Shown here: positions 7,547 through 16,283 of the stretch, in pieces
Numbering within the stretch: the first letter of the stretch is position 1
How the letters are laid out: the number at the start of each line of letters is the position of its first letter
Source: JALORV01 sp963775635
Lineage (GTDB): Bacteria; Pseudomonadota; Gammaproteobacteria; Burkholderiales; Burkholderiaceae_F
Length of the DNA: 64,000 bases
Assembly (NCBI GenBank): GCA_963775635.1
Contig: CAVZJO010000010.1
Coordinates: 124,001 to 188,000 of the forward strand
Direction of reading: 5' to 3'
Program-made: the position numbers and the translations under genes
The notes under the pieces: model-generated
Seen by the model: only the letters and a program-made list of their open reading frames with translations
Told to the model about the DNA's origin: nothing
Database searches by the model: none

Positions 7547-9013
7547 ATGAACGAGCACGCCGCCCGCGACATCGCACTGGTGCAGGCGATCGAAACGGCC
7601 GACGCCGACGAAGTCCTGCTGACGTCGGATGATCGTCGTTATGCCGGGCGCGCGGCGGCGGAACTGACGCACTGGGGCGCGTCGCAGCAACGGTCGCCGG
7701 CAACAGCGGAGTCGTTCCTGGCCCGGCGCGCCGGTCTGCTGCTCGACAAGCTCGGCACCCGTGAACCCGCGGTGCGCACCCTGCGCGCGACCCGCTGGCA
7801 GCCTTGGATCGGCATTGCGCTTCCCATTGCAGCGGGGCTGCTGGGTGCCATCGTCGAGCAGGTGGCCGATCGCCAGCACATCAACGTGCTGGCATTTCCG
7901 CTGATGGCGATCATCGCGTGGAACCTCGCGGTCTATGCGCTGCTGCTGTTGCGGCCGCTGCTGCGCGCCGGACCGGGCCCGCTTCGGCGCCGCCTGCTGC
8001 CGCGCACGATCCGCGGCGAGCTTCGCGAGCCCGCGCAGGCCGAAGGCGCGATGGCGATCGCCGCTCGACGGTTTGCCGGCGAATGGACGCAGGCGGTGAC
8101 GCCGCTCTACGCCGCGCGTATCGGCCGCGTGCTGCATCTGTCGGCCGCGCTGTTTGCACTGGGCGCGATTGTCGGCCTGTACCTGCGTGCAGTGGTCTTC
8201 GAATACCGCATCGGCTGGGAAAGCACCTACCTGCAGGCGCCGACAGTGCACGCCATCCTCGCATTTGTGCTCGGCCCGGCCGCGTCGCTGATCGGGATGC
8301 CGTTTCCGTCGATCGAGTCGGTCGCCGCGATGCGGCTCAGCGGCGGCGTCGGCGGGGTCAATGCCGGTCCCTGGATTCATCTTTATGCGTTGACGGTCGG
8401 ACTCGCGGTGATCTTGCCGCGCCTGCTGCTGGCCGTCTGGGCGCGCTGGCGTGAACGGCGGCTCGAAGAGGCTTTCAAGCTGCAACTCAATTCAGCGTAC
8501 TTCCGCCGGGCTCTGTCCGCGTTCGAGCCCGGCCGCGCGCGCGTGCAGATCGCTCCGTACAGCTACACGCTGGCCGAGCCCGATGTCGCCGGACTGCAGC
8601 AGCTGGCACGCCAACTGTTCGGCGAGTCGGCGCAGGTCACGCTGCGGCCGAGCACGGCATTCGGCAGCGAAGCGGACGCAGCCAACGGGCTGGCGCGCAA
8701 CGATGCCGATGTTCCACTGACGTTGGCCGTGTTCAACGCCGCCGCGACTCCGGAAAACGAGAACCACGGATTGTTCGTCGACAACCTACGCGCCGCGCTC
8801 GACACACCGGTCGCGTTGGTGGTGGACACCTCGCATTACCGCCGGCGGCTCGGTTCGCAGGCGGGCGCTCAGGCAAGACTGCAGGAACGTTGCGACGCTT
8901 GGCAGGCTTTCGGCGCCCAGCGCGCACTCGCAGTCGCCTGCGTCGACCTGGCAACGCCGGACCTGCGGGCCGCGGAGCGCGATCTCGCCGCAACGCTCGG
9001 ACAGACGGCATGA
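7547..9013 (+). CDS. DUF2868 membrane protein
   Basis: This 488-residue protein of the DUF2868 family is of unknown function. Hydrophobic segments are seen at about residues 88-105 (WIGIALPIAAGLLGAIV), 110-135 (INVLAFPLMAIIAWNLAVYA), 200-225 (LHLSAALFALGAIVGLYL) and 280-305 (WIHLYALTVGLAVILPRLLL). A soluble C-terminal part of about 180 residues follows. The stop codon overlaps the start of the DUF3482 GTPase (ATGA), so the two are translationally coupled. This pair is a recurring proteobacterial arrangement, which suggests a membrane partner and its GTPase. Confidence 0.85.
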   Translation: MNEHAARDIALVQAIETADADEVLLTSDDRRYAGRAAAELTHWGASQQRSPATAESFLARRAGLLLDKLGTREPAVRTLRATRWQPWIGIALPIAAGLLGAIVEQVADRQHINVLAFPLMAIIAWNLAVYALLLLRPLLRAGPGPLRRRLLPRTIRGELREPAQAEGAMAIAARRFAGEWTQAVTPLYAARIGRVLHLSAALFALGAIVGLYLRAVVFEYRIGWESTYLQAPTVHAILAFVLGPAASLIGMPFPSIESVAAMRLSGGVGGVNAGPWIHLYALTVGLAVILPRLLLAVWARWRERRLEEAFKLQLNSAYFRRALSAFEPGRARVQIAPYSYTLAEPDVAGLQQLARQLFGESAQVTLRPSTAFGSEADAANGLARNDADVPLTLAVFNAAATPENENHGLFVDNLRAALDTPVALVVDTSHYRRRLGSQAGAQARLQERCDAWQAFGAQRALAVACVDLATPDLRAAERDLAATLGQTA

Positions 9014-10515
9014 ACGACCCGAGCACGCAGCCGGTCGCGGTCGAACTGGCGCTGATCTCGCATACGAACAGTGGCAAGACGACGCTGGCACGCACGCTGC
9101 TGGCACGCGACATCGGTGTCGTGCGCGACGCGCCGCACGTCACCGAGTTCGCGACCTCGCATGTACTGCTGCGAACTCCGGCGGGCGACGAACTGCGGCT
9201 GTGGGACACGCCGGGGTTCGGCGATTCGGCCCGGCTGGTCAGTCGACTGCGCACGGCCGACAACCCGATCGGCTGGCTGCTGCGGGAAGTCTGGGATCGC
9301 TTCCGCGACCGCCCCTTCTGGTGCAGTCAGCAGGCGATACGCGCCGCGCGGGACTCGTCCGACGTGGTGCTGTACCTGGTCAATGCGGCCGAGAAGCCGC
9401 AGGATGCCGGTTATCTCGAAGCCGAAATCCAGGTCCTGCGCTGGCTCGACAAACCGGTACTGATACTGCTGAACCAGATGGGGCCTCCTCGGCCGAGCAG
9501 CGACGAGCGCGCAGAGCAGGCGCGCTGGCGCGATCACTTCGACAAGCTGGGTTACCACTGTGATGTGCTGACGCTCGACGCCTTCGCGCGCTGCTGGGTG
9601 CAGGAGGGCGAACTGCTCGCCGCGGTGGCGGCACGGCTGCCCGCTGTGAAGCGCGTTGGCTTCGAGCGCCTGCGACTGCAATGGACCGAGCGCAGCATCG
9701 AACGATACGAGGCGAGCATGCAGCAGCTGGCGGCGCAGATGGCGCGGGCGGCGTGCGATTCCGAACCGGTCGACGTGGGCGATGCCTCGATCGGTGCGCG
9801 CGTGCTCGTCACGCTTGGACTGCGCGGGCAGGACGGCGCGCGCAACGCGGCAACCGCGGCGCTCGCCCAGCGGCTCGACGAGGGCATTCGTGCGAGTACC
9901 GAAGCGCTGATCGAACTGCATCAGCTCGAAGGCAGCGCCGGGGCGACCGTCCTCGATCGCGTGCAGCGCGCGTATGCCATTCAGGAGCCGATACCGGAGG
10001 GCCGCGCCGCGCTGTTCGGCGGCGTGCTCACCGGTGCGCTAACCGGATTGAAGGCGGATCTGGCGACCGGTGGACTGTCGATGGGCACGGGAATGCTGGT
10101 CGGCGCGCTGGTCGGCGGCCTGGGCGGTGCCGGGCTCGCGCGCGGCATCAATCGGCTGACCGGCAGCGAGCAGGTTCTATTGAGCTGGCCGGATGAATTC
10201 CTGGACGGCCTGATGCGCTCCGGCGTGCTGCGCTATCTCGCGGTCGCGCACTACGGACGGGGTCGCGGCGAGTACGTCGAGGGTGAAGCACCCGCGTTTT
10301 GGCACGGTCTGGTGCAGCAGGCGCTGCAGGCGCGCGTTGAGATGCTCCACGCGCTGTGGGCGCTCGCGCGCCAAACGCGCGACCCGGACCGCATTGAAGC
10401 AGCGCTGGTCGGCCAGTTTGCCGCGGTCGCGACCGAGGTACTCGACCGCTTGTATCCACGTCAGGTGCCAGCACGGTTGAAGGCACGCGGTGACGCTCCG
10501 CTTCCCGTAAGCTGA
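9010..10515 (+). CDS. DUF3482-family GTPase
   Basis: This is a 501-residue GTPase-like protein. The P-loop is ISHTNSGKTTL (Lys23), G3 is DTPGFGD (Asp66), and the G4 position reads LLNQMG (about 155) instead of the standard NKxD. The DUF3482 region follows, with a Gly-rich hydrophobic segment around residues 335-380 (GGVLTGALTG, GTGMLVGALVGGLGGAGLA) that could insert in a membrane. The ATG at 9010 overlaps the DUF2868 stop and was chosen over the longer frame from 8890, whose extra residues are an out-of-frame shadow of DUF2868. The substrate and cellular process are unknown. Confidence 0.85.
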   Translation: MNDPSTQPVAVELALISHTNSGKTTLARTLLARDIGVVRDAPHVTEFATSHVLLRTPAGDELRLWDTPGFGDSARLVSRLRTADNPIGWLLREVWDRFRDRPFWCSQQAIRAARDSSDVVLYLVNAAEKPQDAGYLEAEIQVLRWLDKPVLILLNQMGPPRPSSDERAEQARWRDHFDKLGYHCDVLTLDAFARCWVQEGELLAAVAARLPAVKRVGFERLRLQWTERSIERYEASMQQLAAQMARAACDSEPVDVGDASIGARVLVTLGLRGQDGARNAATAALAQRLDEGIRASTEALIELHQLEGSAGATVLDRVQRAYAIQEPIPEGRAALFGGVLTGALTGLKADLATGGLSMGTGMLVGALVGGLGGAGLARGINRLTGSEQVLLSWPDEFLDGLMRSGVLRYLAVAHYGRGRGEYVEGEAPAFWHGLVQQALQARVEMLHALWALARQTRDPDRIEAALVGQFAAVATEVLDRLYPRQVPARLKARGDAPLPVS

Positions 10516-10534
10516 CGCTGATTCGAGGAGCAAC

Positions 10535-10876
10535 ATGAACCATAAGAGCGCATCGATCGGCATAGCGTGCTGCCTGGCGCTGACGCTGCTCGCGGCCTGT
10601 TCGACCGGCAAGGCACCGTCGGCGAAGGACGCCCAGATACCGCCCGCAGTGAACTATGACGTGAAGATCCAGCCCGCCCGCATATCGCCCAATCCGCAGG
10701 GCGCCTTTGCACTTTCCACCTTCACCGGGTGCGACGTGATCTACGTCGGCAAAGCAGCGGAGGCCGACACGGTGACCTACGCCGTGCGGCCGACCAGCCG
10801 GGTTCCAGATGCCGAGCGCTGCGCCGCGTTGCTGCGCGAGCAGCCGGGCGTGGAGGCCGTGACGGCGCTGCGCTGA
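10535..10876 (+). CDS. Small hypothetical lipoprotein
   Basis: The protein has 113 residues, with a signal peptide (MNHKSASIGIACCLALTLLA) and a lipobox LLAAC (Cys about residue 22). The mature part is about 90 residues with two cysteines (TGCDV, ERCAAL), which could form a disulfide. I do not recognise the family. It has a good ribosome-binding site (GAGGAG, about 5 nt upstream) and starts 19 bp after the GTPase gene, so it is probably the third gene of that operon. Confidence 0.7.
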   Translation: MNHKSASIGIACCLALTLLAACSTGKAPSAKDAQIPPAVNYDVKIQPARISPNPQGAFALSTFTGCDVIYVGKAAEADTVTYAVRPTSRVPDAERCAALLREQPGVEAVTALR

Positions 10877-10887
10877 CCGCGCAATCT

Positions 10888-12477
10888 TCAGAGAGGCTTG
10901 TGGCGGTACATCAGGCGATCCGCGCGTCGCATCAGGCTCTCGACCGTATCGTCCGGCTGCGCCGATGTGACGCCGATGCTCAGGCTGACCTCGAGCCCGG
11001 CTGACAGATCGCTCCAGTCGTGCGCGGCGACCACCTCGCGGATCCGCTCGCCTGCCGCGGTCGCCTCGGGTTCGGACGAGCCTCCGAACAGCACGACCAT
11101 TTCGTCACCGCCGGTACGCGCGGCGAAATCCGACGCGCGCAGCGTGGCGCGCAGCACGTCGGCCAGCGATTTCAGCACCGCGTCGCCCACGACATGCGAG
11201 TGAAGATCGTTGATGCGCTTAAACAGATCGATGTCCAGCAGGGCCAGTGCAAAGGGTCGGCCCCCGGAACGCAGTTCGGCCAGTGCGTCCTGCACCAGAG
11301 GATCGAGCGCGCGGCGATTGGCCAGGCCGGTCAGCGGATCCTGCAGCGACAGCTCGCGGAACGAACTCGCTTCCGCGCTCAGGGTATCGAGCTGCTCGCG
11401 CTGCTTGATCGACTCCCGCCAGCGCTCGATGCGCACGCGGTTCTCGCTGCGTAGTCGCATGATCTCGCGCGTCACCTGGATGTGCTGACGCAGCGCCCTG
11501 ACCGCGGTTCCCTGGTCTCCCGCCGCCTCGGCACAGCGCGCCAACGTGTCGTGCGCCTTGCCTTCGACCACCAGCAGGTCGTACTGCCGCGCCAGTTCGA
11601 GACCGCGCCGCGCGGCCTGCACACCGGCGGTCGGCAGTCCCTCGAGCAGGAAAACGTCGGCTTCGACAACAGATCCCTCTGCGAGTCCGTGCGACCAGCC
11701 GAGCTGCGCGGCATCGCGCAACACCGCATCGACGGCAGCTCGCGCATGTTCGACATTGCCAAGCGCCACGTGGATCTGCGCGAGCACCGCCTGGTGCGAA
11801 GCGCGCTCGCGCAGCTGAAGTTCCGCATTCTCCTCGGTCGGCTGCTGCAGCAGGTTATCGGCCCACGCCTGCAGCATCGTCAGGTGTTCGCGATCGGGCG
11901 CCGAGGCATGGAGTGCCGCCGGATCCGTCAGCCATCCGAGATTGATCGTCAGCCAGTCTGTGCGGGCCGTGCGCTCCCAGTTGTCGAGCTCGGCTTCGCG
12001 CGCGATGTCGATCATCTGAGCAAACAGTTGCAGGCCTTCCTCGTACGAACCTGCCGCTGCGTGCGCCGCGCCAAGCGCCCGCGCCGCCATCAGCCGCAGG
12101 TCCGGACGCGCGCCTTGCGGTGCGGCTTCCTGCGCAGCGAACGCGGCCGCATACGCATCGTCGTAGCGGCGCATGTGCATGCAGGCAAACACCGCCGTGA
12201 CCAGCGACGCAACCTGGCTCGCAATGTCGCCGGCGGCCGCGTGCAACTGCGCGGCCTGGATCGCATGCGCATCGGCCGCCGGGAACTCGCCGGTACGGAC
12301 TTCGAGCGCGGCGAGCCGGCTCAGTAGACGCGCCTGCAGTTCACGATTGCCGGCGACGCGTGCCCGCTCGATGCCCTCGACGAGCACGGTCCGGGCCTGC
12401 TCGAACCTTCCGTCGAGCACGGCGACGGCGACCTGCTCCAGTTCGGTGGGGGCAGTGGCGGACACAGGACTCATCAA
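10888..12477 (-). CDS. Diguanylate cyclase with TPR-like N-terminal region
   Basis: A 529-residue soluble protein. The C-terminal ~165 residues are a GGDEF domain that makes cyclic di-GMP. The active site reads GGDEM (Met in the last position is tolerated in the family), and an RxxD inhibitory site (RASD) lies exactly five residues upstream, so product inhibition is expected. SLQDPLTGLANRRALDPLV marks the start of the domain. The N-terminal ~340 residues are Ala/Leu/Glu-rich helical repeats of TPR type (GRFEQARTVLVEGIERARVAGN, ALGNVEHARAAVDAVLRDA). They are linked to GGDEF by a predicted coiled coil (RIERWRESIKQREQLDTL). No membrane segment is visible, so this is a cytosolic sensor of unknown input. 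It converges with the lipoprotein gene. Confidence 0.88.
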   Translation of the reverse strand: MMSPVSATAPTELEQVAVAVLDGRFEQARTVLVEGIERARVAGNRELQARLLSRLAALEVRTGEFPAADAHAIQAAQLHAAAGDIASQVASLVTAVFACMHMRRYDDAYAAAFAAQEAAPQGARPDLRLMAARALGAAHAAAGSYEEGLQLFAQMIDIAREAELDNWERTARTDWLTINLGWLTDPAALHASAPDREHLTMLQAWADNLLQQPTEENAELQLRERASHQAVLAQIHVALGNVEHARAAVDAVLRDAAQLGWSHGLAEGSVVEADVFLLEGLPTAGVQAARRGLELARQYDLLVVEGKAHDTLARCAEAAGDQGTAVRALRQHIQVTREIMRLRSENRVRIERWRESIKQREQLDTLSAEASSFRELSLQDPLTGLANRRALDPLVQDALAELRSGGRPFALALLDIDLFKRINDLHSHVVGDAVLKSLADVLRATLRASDFAARTGGDEMVVLFGGSSEPEATAAGERIREVVAAHDWSDLSAGLEVSLSIGVTSAQPDDTVESLMRRADRLMYRHKPL

Positions 12478-12629
12478 CGCGAATGTGACAGGTCGTCACG
12501 CGACGGCGACGAGCCGGTTTCGCCCCAGCGTAAACAGTGGGCGTCCGCCGACCGCAGGGAAAAGCGATGGAAATCCCTGCAAAACCGCAGCCTCGGGCGA
12601 GGGCTTGTCGCGACCATCGGGTATTCTGG

Positions 12630-12720
12630 TGGCGGAGAGAGTGGGATTCGAACCCACGATAGGTTATTCACCTATACACGCGTTCCAGGCGTGCGCCTTC
12701 AACCGCTCGGCCATCTCTCC
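12630..12720 (-). tRNA. tRNA-Ser (anticodon GGA)
   Basis: A 91-nt class II tRNA on the minus strand. The acceptor GGAGAGA / UCUCUCC is followed by discriminator G and an encoded CCA. The anticodon stem-loop has loop CTGGAAC (anticodon GGA). A long variable arm (TATAGGTGAATAACCTA) and the T-arm GGTTCGAATCC are present. Confidence 0.95.
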
Positions 12721-12744
12721 CGCTGTGTTCCTGCGAGGCCGCGA

Positions 12745-12750
12745 ATTATA
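12745..12750 (-). promoter_or_regulatory. Consensus -10 box of tRNA-Ser(GGA)
   Basis: A perfect TATAAT on the minus strand lies 24 bp upstream of the tRNA 5' end. No convincing -35 box is seen at the usual spacing. Confidence 0.55.
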
Positions 12751-12768
12751 TCGGCGCGTGCCACAGGC

Positions 12769-12797
12769 AAAAAAAAGCCCGCGGCGCACTGCGGGCT
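12769..12797 (-). terminator. Rho-independent terminator of the symporter operon
   Basis: On the minus strand a GCCCGC / GCGGGC stem with an 8-nt loop is followed by a run of eight T. It sits 23 bp after the stop codon of the large symporter subunit and separates it from the tRNA promoter. Confidence 0.85.
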
Positions 12798-12819
12798 TGC
12801 GTGCCGTGAATCGCGCGGA

Positions 12820-14922
12820 TCAGCGGGCCAGTGTTTCGACCGTGTCTCCACGCAGGTTCGGGTAGCGCACGTGTTCGACCAGTTCCTGCGTCTGCTTGTC
12901 GGGCTCTGGCGTCAGCAGACTGACCACGATGATCGCCAGGATGCCGAGCGGGATGCCGAAGGTGGCCGACGAGATCGGCTGGATGCCGAACCAGAACGGG
13001 TAGTCGGCCGGGTTGAGGTTGAGCGCCTGCTGGAAAAACGGATAGCGGGTCGCCATGTAGTACATCGTGATGCCGAGCCCGAGCACCATGCCGGCGATCG
13101 CTCCCGCCTTGTTCGCGCGCTTCCAGAACACCCCAAGCGTGAGCGCCGGGAAGAACGCGGCCGCAGCCAGCGAGAACGCCGCGCCGACCAGGAACAGGAT
13201 GTCTCCGGGCTTCAGCGACGTCACGTAGGCCGCGACCAGCGCCACCACCAGCAGCAAGAGCTTCGAGATCGTCACCCGTTTCTGCGTCGAGGCATTGGGG
13301 TTGATCATCTTGTAGTACAGATCGTGCGACAGCGCGTTGGCGATCGTCAGCAGCAAGCCGTCCGCCGTGGAGAGCGCCGCGGCCAGACCACCGGCAGCCA
13401 CCAGCCCGGAGATCACGTACGGCAGTCCTGCGATCTCCGGTGTAGCCAGCACGATGATGTCCTGCCCGAGCCGGATCTCCGACAACTGCACGATGCCGTC
13501 CTTGTTGATGTCGGCAATGCTAAGCAGCGTCGGGTCGATCTTCGCCCATGCCGCCACCCAGGCCGGCAGGTTGGAGAACGCTGTGCCGACGACGTTGTTG
13601 TACACCTCGAATTTCACCAGTACCGCAAGCGCTGGCGCGGTGAAGTACAGCAGGAAGATGAACAACAGCGACCAGAACACCGACTGCCGCGCCTCGTTGA
13701 CCGACGGCGTTGTGTAGTACCGCATCAGGATGTGCGGCAGCGCGGCCGTGCCAACCATCAGGCAGAACGTCAATGCGAGGAAGTTCAGTCGCTTGGTGTC
13801 GCGATCCTGTACTCCCGCTTCGCCCGTCTTGTTGGTCGGATACGGCTCCGCGTGTGGCAGTGGTGCCGCGGCCCGCGATGCATTGGCCCCGACTTGCGCC
13901 TGCCACGCCTTTCTCGCGTCGTCGGCGGACGTCGGATAGTCGGACAGCGCCTTTTCGGCAGCGCGGATTTCCGCCACCGGCGCATTCGCTGCCTTCAGGT
14001 CCTCGACCTTCTTGGCCGCATCGCTGCGCCCCGCCTCCCAGGTCGCCGGTAGGCCCTCGATGCGCTTCTTCGCGTCCGCTGCACGGTCGGCAAAGATCTT
14101 GCGGACCTGGAGTTCCGCCGGTTCGACGGCAAGTTTCTTCTCCAGCGCGGTCACACGCTCGAGCACGCCACCGTAGACGAACTGCGGCAGCGGAATGCCG
14201 GTGATCTTCACCGACAGCCACACCACCGGGATCATGTAGGCAATGATCAGGATGATGTACTGCGCCACCTGCGTCCAGGTAACCGCACGCATACCGCCGA
14301 GGAACGAGCAGACTAGGATACCGGCCAGGCCGAGGAACACGCCGACGCCGAACTCGACCCCGGTGAAGCGCGAGGTGATCAGGCCGACGCCGTAGATCTG
14401 CGCCACCACGTAGGTGAACGAGCACAGGATGGCCGCGAACACGCCGATCGAGCGGGCGATGTTGCCGCCGTAGCGCGCCCCGAGAAAATCCGGGATCGTG
14501 AACTGCCCGAACTTGCGCAGATAAGGCGCGAGGAACAGCGCTACCAGGCAGTAGCCGCCGGTCCAGCCCATGATGAAGGCCAGCCCATCGAACCCCTGCA
14601 GATAGAGGCCACCCGCCATGCCGATGAACGAGGCAGCCGACATCCAGTCCGCCCCGGTCGCCATGCCGTTGAAGAACGCCGGTACGCGCCGCCCCGCGAC
14701 GTAGTATTCGGCGACGTCGGCCGTGCGGCTCATGATGCCGATGCCCGCATACAACGCGATCGTGGCAAATAGGAACACATAGCCGATCCACACCTTCGGC
14801 AGCCCCATCTGCTCGGCGATCGCTAGCCCGATCAGGAAGACGATGAAACCGCCCGTGTACCAGGTGTAGTACTTCCTCAGCTGGTTGAAAAACGCGCGAT
14901 TCGAACTCGCAGTGACAGACAT
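12820..14922 (-). CDS. Sodium:solute symporter, large subunit (VC_2705/ActP-like)
   Basis: This 700-residue polytopic protein of the sodium/solute symporter (SSS) family is close to acetate permease ActP and the VC_2705 subfamily. Typical helices include WYTGGFIVFLIGLAIAEQMG, the GADWMSAASFIGMAGGLYLQG signature and GLVAAGGLAAALSTADGLLL. An extra hydrophilic, charged segment of about 110 residues (roughly 235-345, with TALEKKLAVEPAELQVRKIF) lies between two membrane helices and looks coiled. It follows the DUF4212 small-subunit gene with a TGATG overlap and is on the same strand as acs. Uptake of acetate or another short monocarboxylate is inferred from this linkage. Confidence 0.88.
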   Translation of the reverse strand: MSVTASSNRAFFNQLRKYYTWYTGGFIVFLIGLAIAEQMGLPKVWIGYVFLFATIALYAGIGIMSRTADVAEYYVAGRRVPAFFNGMATGADWMSAASFIGMAGGLYLQGFDGLAFIMGWTGGYCLVALFLAPYLRKFGQFTIPDFLGARYGGNIARSIGVFAAILCSFTYVVAQIYGVGLITSRFTGVEFGVGVFLGLAGILVCSFLGGMRAVTWTQVAQYIILIIAYMIPVVWLSVKITGIPLPQFVYGGVLERVTALEKKLAVEPAELQVRKIFADRAADAKKRIEGLPATWEAGRSDAAKKVEDLKAANAPVAEIRAAEKALSDYPTSADDARKAWQAQVGANASRAAAPLPHAEPYPTNKTGEAGVQDRDTKRLNFLALTFCLMVGTAALPHILMRYYTTPSVNEARQSVFWSLLFIFLLYFTAPALAVLVKFEVYNNVVGTAFSNLPAWVAAWAKIDPTLLSIADINKDGIVQLSEIRLGQDIIVLATPEIAGLPYVISGLVAAGGLAAALSTADGLLLTIANALSHDLYYKMINPNASTQKRVTISKLLLLVVALVAAYVTSLKPGDILFLVGAAFSLAAAAFFPALTLGVFWKRANKAGAIAGMVLGLGITMYYMATRYPFFQQALNLNPADYPFWFGIQPISSATFGIPLGILAIIVVSLLTPEPDKQTQELVEHVRYPNLRGDTVETLAR

Positions 14923-15185
14923 CAGAGGTCTCCTTCATCCACGCCGTATTCGACGTCGAGTTTCCGCATCTTCTTGGCGTAGTAGTAAAGAATCCCGACG
15001 TAGATGATCAGCGACCCCTGCGCCGCCATGTAGAACGAAAGCGGCCAGCCGAAGAAATTGATCGCGGCCAGCGGGATCGCGTAATACCCCATCACGTACG
15101 TCACGACGAACCAGATGAAGAGCAGTACTGCGGTGATCCGCAGGTTCCTGCTCCAGTACTCCTTGTGCTTTGCGGTGAGTTGCAT
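14922..15185 (-). CDS. DUF4212 small subunit of sodium:solute symporter
   Basis: This 87-residue membrane protein has the DUF4212 pattern: EYWSRNLRITAVLLFIWFVV, then a second helix FGWPLSFYMAAQGSLIIYVG, and a charged tail (YYYAKKMRKLDVEYGVDEGD). It is the known small partner of VC_2705-type symporters and is translationally coupled to the large subunit. The start at 15185 was chosen because the upstream extension of the frame is not hydrophobic and because AAGGAG lies just upstream. Confidence 0.88.
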   Translation of the reverse strand: MQLTAKHKEYWSRNLRITAVLLFIWFVVTYVMGYYAIPLAAINFFGWPLSFYMAAQGSLIIYVGILYYYAKKMRKLDVEYGVDEGDL

Positions 15186-15216
15186 GTCTTCTCCTTGGTG
15201 ACTTCTGTCTGCTGCT

Positions 15217-15858
15217 TCAGGGATGCGGGACGGTCGTCTCCTCCTTGGTGGCTCGCATTGCGATGCTCGTTTCAACGGCCTGCGGCGGGGTGCGACTCAT
15301 GTCCCGCCTGAGTGTCGCCGCGTACTTGGGTTCGAACTTCTTCAGTTCGTCATGGACCTTCTCCGCCTCGGCCGCGTTGCCAAGGTGGTGATAAGTCATG
15401 CCGAGCTGGTAGTAGCCGTAGGGCGAAAAAGGCTGCAGCTTGATGTTCTTGCGGAATGCCTCGATCGCCTCGCGCAGTCGTCCGGCGCGGACCAACACGA
15501 GGCCGAGCCCATACCAGGCCCGATCGATCGAAGGTTTCAGTTCGATCGCCTTGCGGAAGCAGCGCTCGGCGCTTGCGAGATCGTCCCGCTGGTCGTACAG
15601 GTATCCGAGATTGAACCAGGCTTCGGCATTCGCCGGGTTGAACTCGACCAACTCGACGAATTCGCGCACCGCCGCCGCCGGGTCGTTGGTTTCGGCGTAC
15701 AGGTTGCCGAGCGCCGCCCGCGCGACCTCGTTGCGCGGCTCGATCTCGACGATCTTCCTCAGGTCGGCGATGGCACTGTGCGGGCGGTCAAACAGCACCG
15801 CCACACTTGCCCTGCGATTCAGCCAGAAGCGCCTCAGCAGCCGAGCGAACGAATTCAC
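15217..15858 (-). CDS. TPR-repeat protein of the acetate/symporter operon
   Basis: This 213-residue protein is built of tetratricopeptide repeats: NPANAEAWFNLGYLYDQRDD, SIDRAWYGLGLVLVRAGRL, SPYGYYQLGMTYHHLGNA. A short N-terminal basic stretch leads in (NSFARLLRRFWLNRRA). The proposed start is GTG at 15858, overlapping the stop of the preceding gene (GTGA), so the two are translationally coupled. TPRs mediate protein contacts; the partner is unknown. A longer frame reading upstream into 16194 is open only because the neighbouring gene carries a frame break. Confidence 0.75.
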   Translation of the reverse strand: MNSFARLLRRFWLNRRASVAVLFDRPHSAIADLRKIVEIEPRNEVARAALGNLYAETNDPAAAVREFVELVEFNPANAEAWFNLGYLYDQRDDLASAERCFRKAIELKPSIDRAWYGLGLVLVRAGRLREAIEAFRKNIKLQPFSPYGYYQLGMTYHHLGNAAEAEKVHDELKKFEPKYAATLRRDMSRTPPQAVETSIAMRATKEETTVPHP

Positions 15859-16194
15859 GGCGTGCCCGCCTTGCCGTCGCCCGCCGTGGCCCACTTCTGG
15901 CACCCTGCCTGGTTGATGTCCTGGCTGCACACTTCGCGCACCTGGAAGCCCAGCCAGAAGTAGGCGAAGAACAGCAGCTAGGAACGCCGCGATCGGAATG
16001 TGCCGGTCGAGCACGATGCGCGGCGTCACCAGCCGCACCAACTTGACCGCCGGACTCGCGATCAACTGGAACAGTCGATAGACAGGGTTGCTCTGTCGCG
16101 CCGGCCAGTTGAACGCCCCGACCAGCAACTGTCCGATCAGCGCCAGTCCATTGATGAGCACCAGTGACTGGACGATCAGCAGGGCAAACGCCAT
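15855..16194 (-). pseudogene. Small membrane protein, frame broken once
   Basis: The first frame encodes MAFALLIVQSLVLINGLALI followed by YRLFQLIASPAVKLVRLVTP and IPIAAFL. It then continues in another frame as FAYFWLGFQVREVCSQDI and NQAGCQKWATAGDGKAGTP up to a TGA at 15855-15857. Together this gives about 112 residues with two membrane helices and a Cys-containing tail, vaguely YggT-like. The break is one extra base around 15965-15990. The tail in the second frame is well formed and its stop overlaps the next start, so a sequencing indel or a very recent mutation is likely. It is the first gene of the TPR-symporter cluster, 89 bp after acs. Confidence 0.65.
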
Positions 16195-16283
16195 GAGTTA
16201 CCGTCTCCATTCCCGTGTCGTCCCTCACCGCGCGGCCGAATCGCGTTGAATGACGGTTACACCATCCGTCGCCCGTATCAGGC

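Noticed and set aside
12691..14052. A 453-residue plus-strand frame across the tRNA and symporter gene
   Set aside because: It runs through tRNA-Ser and antisense to a well-conserved symporter; composition is that of an antisense shadow.
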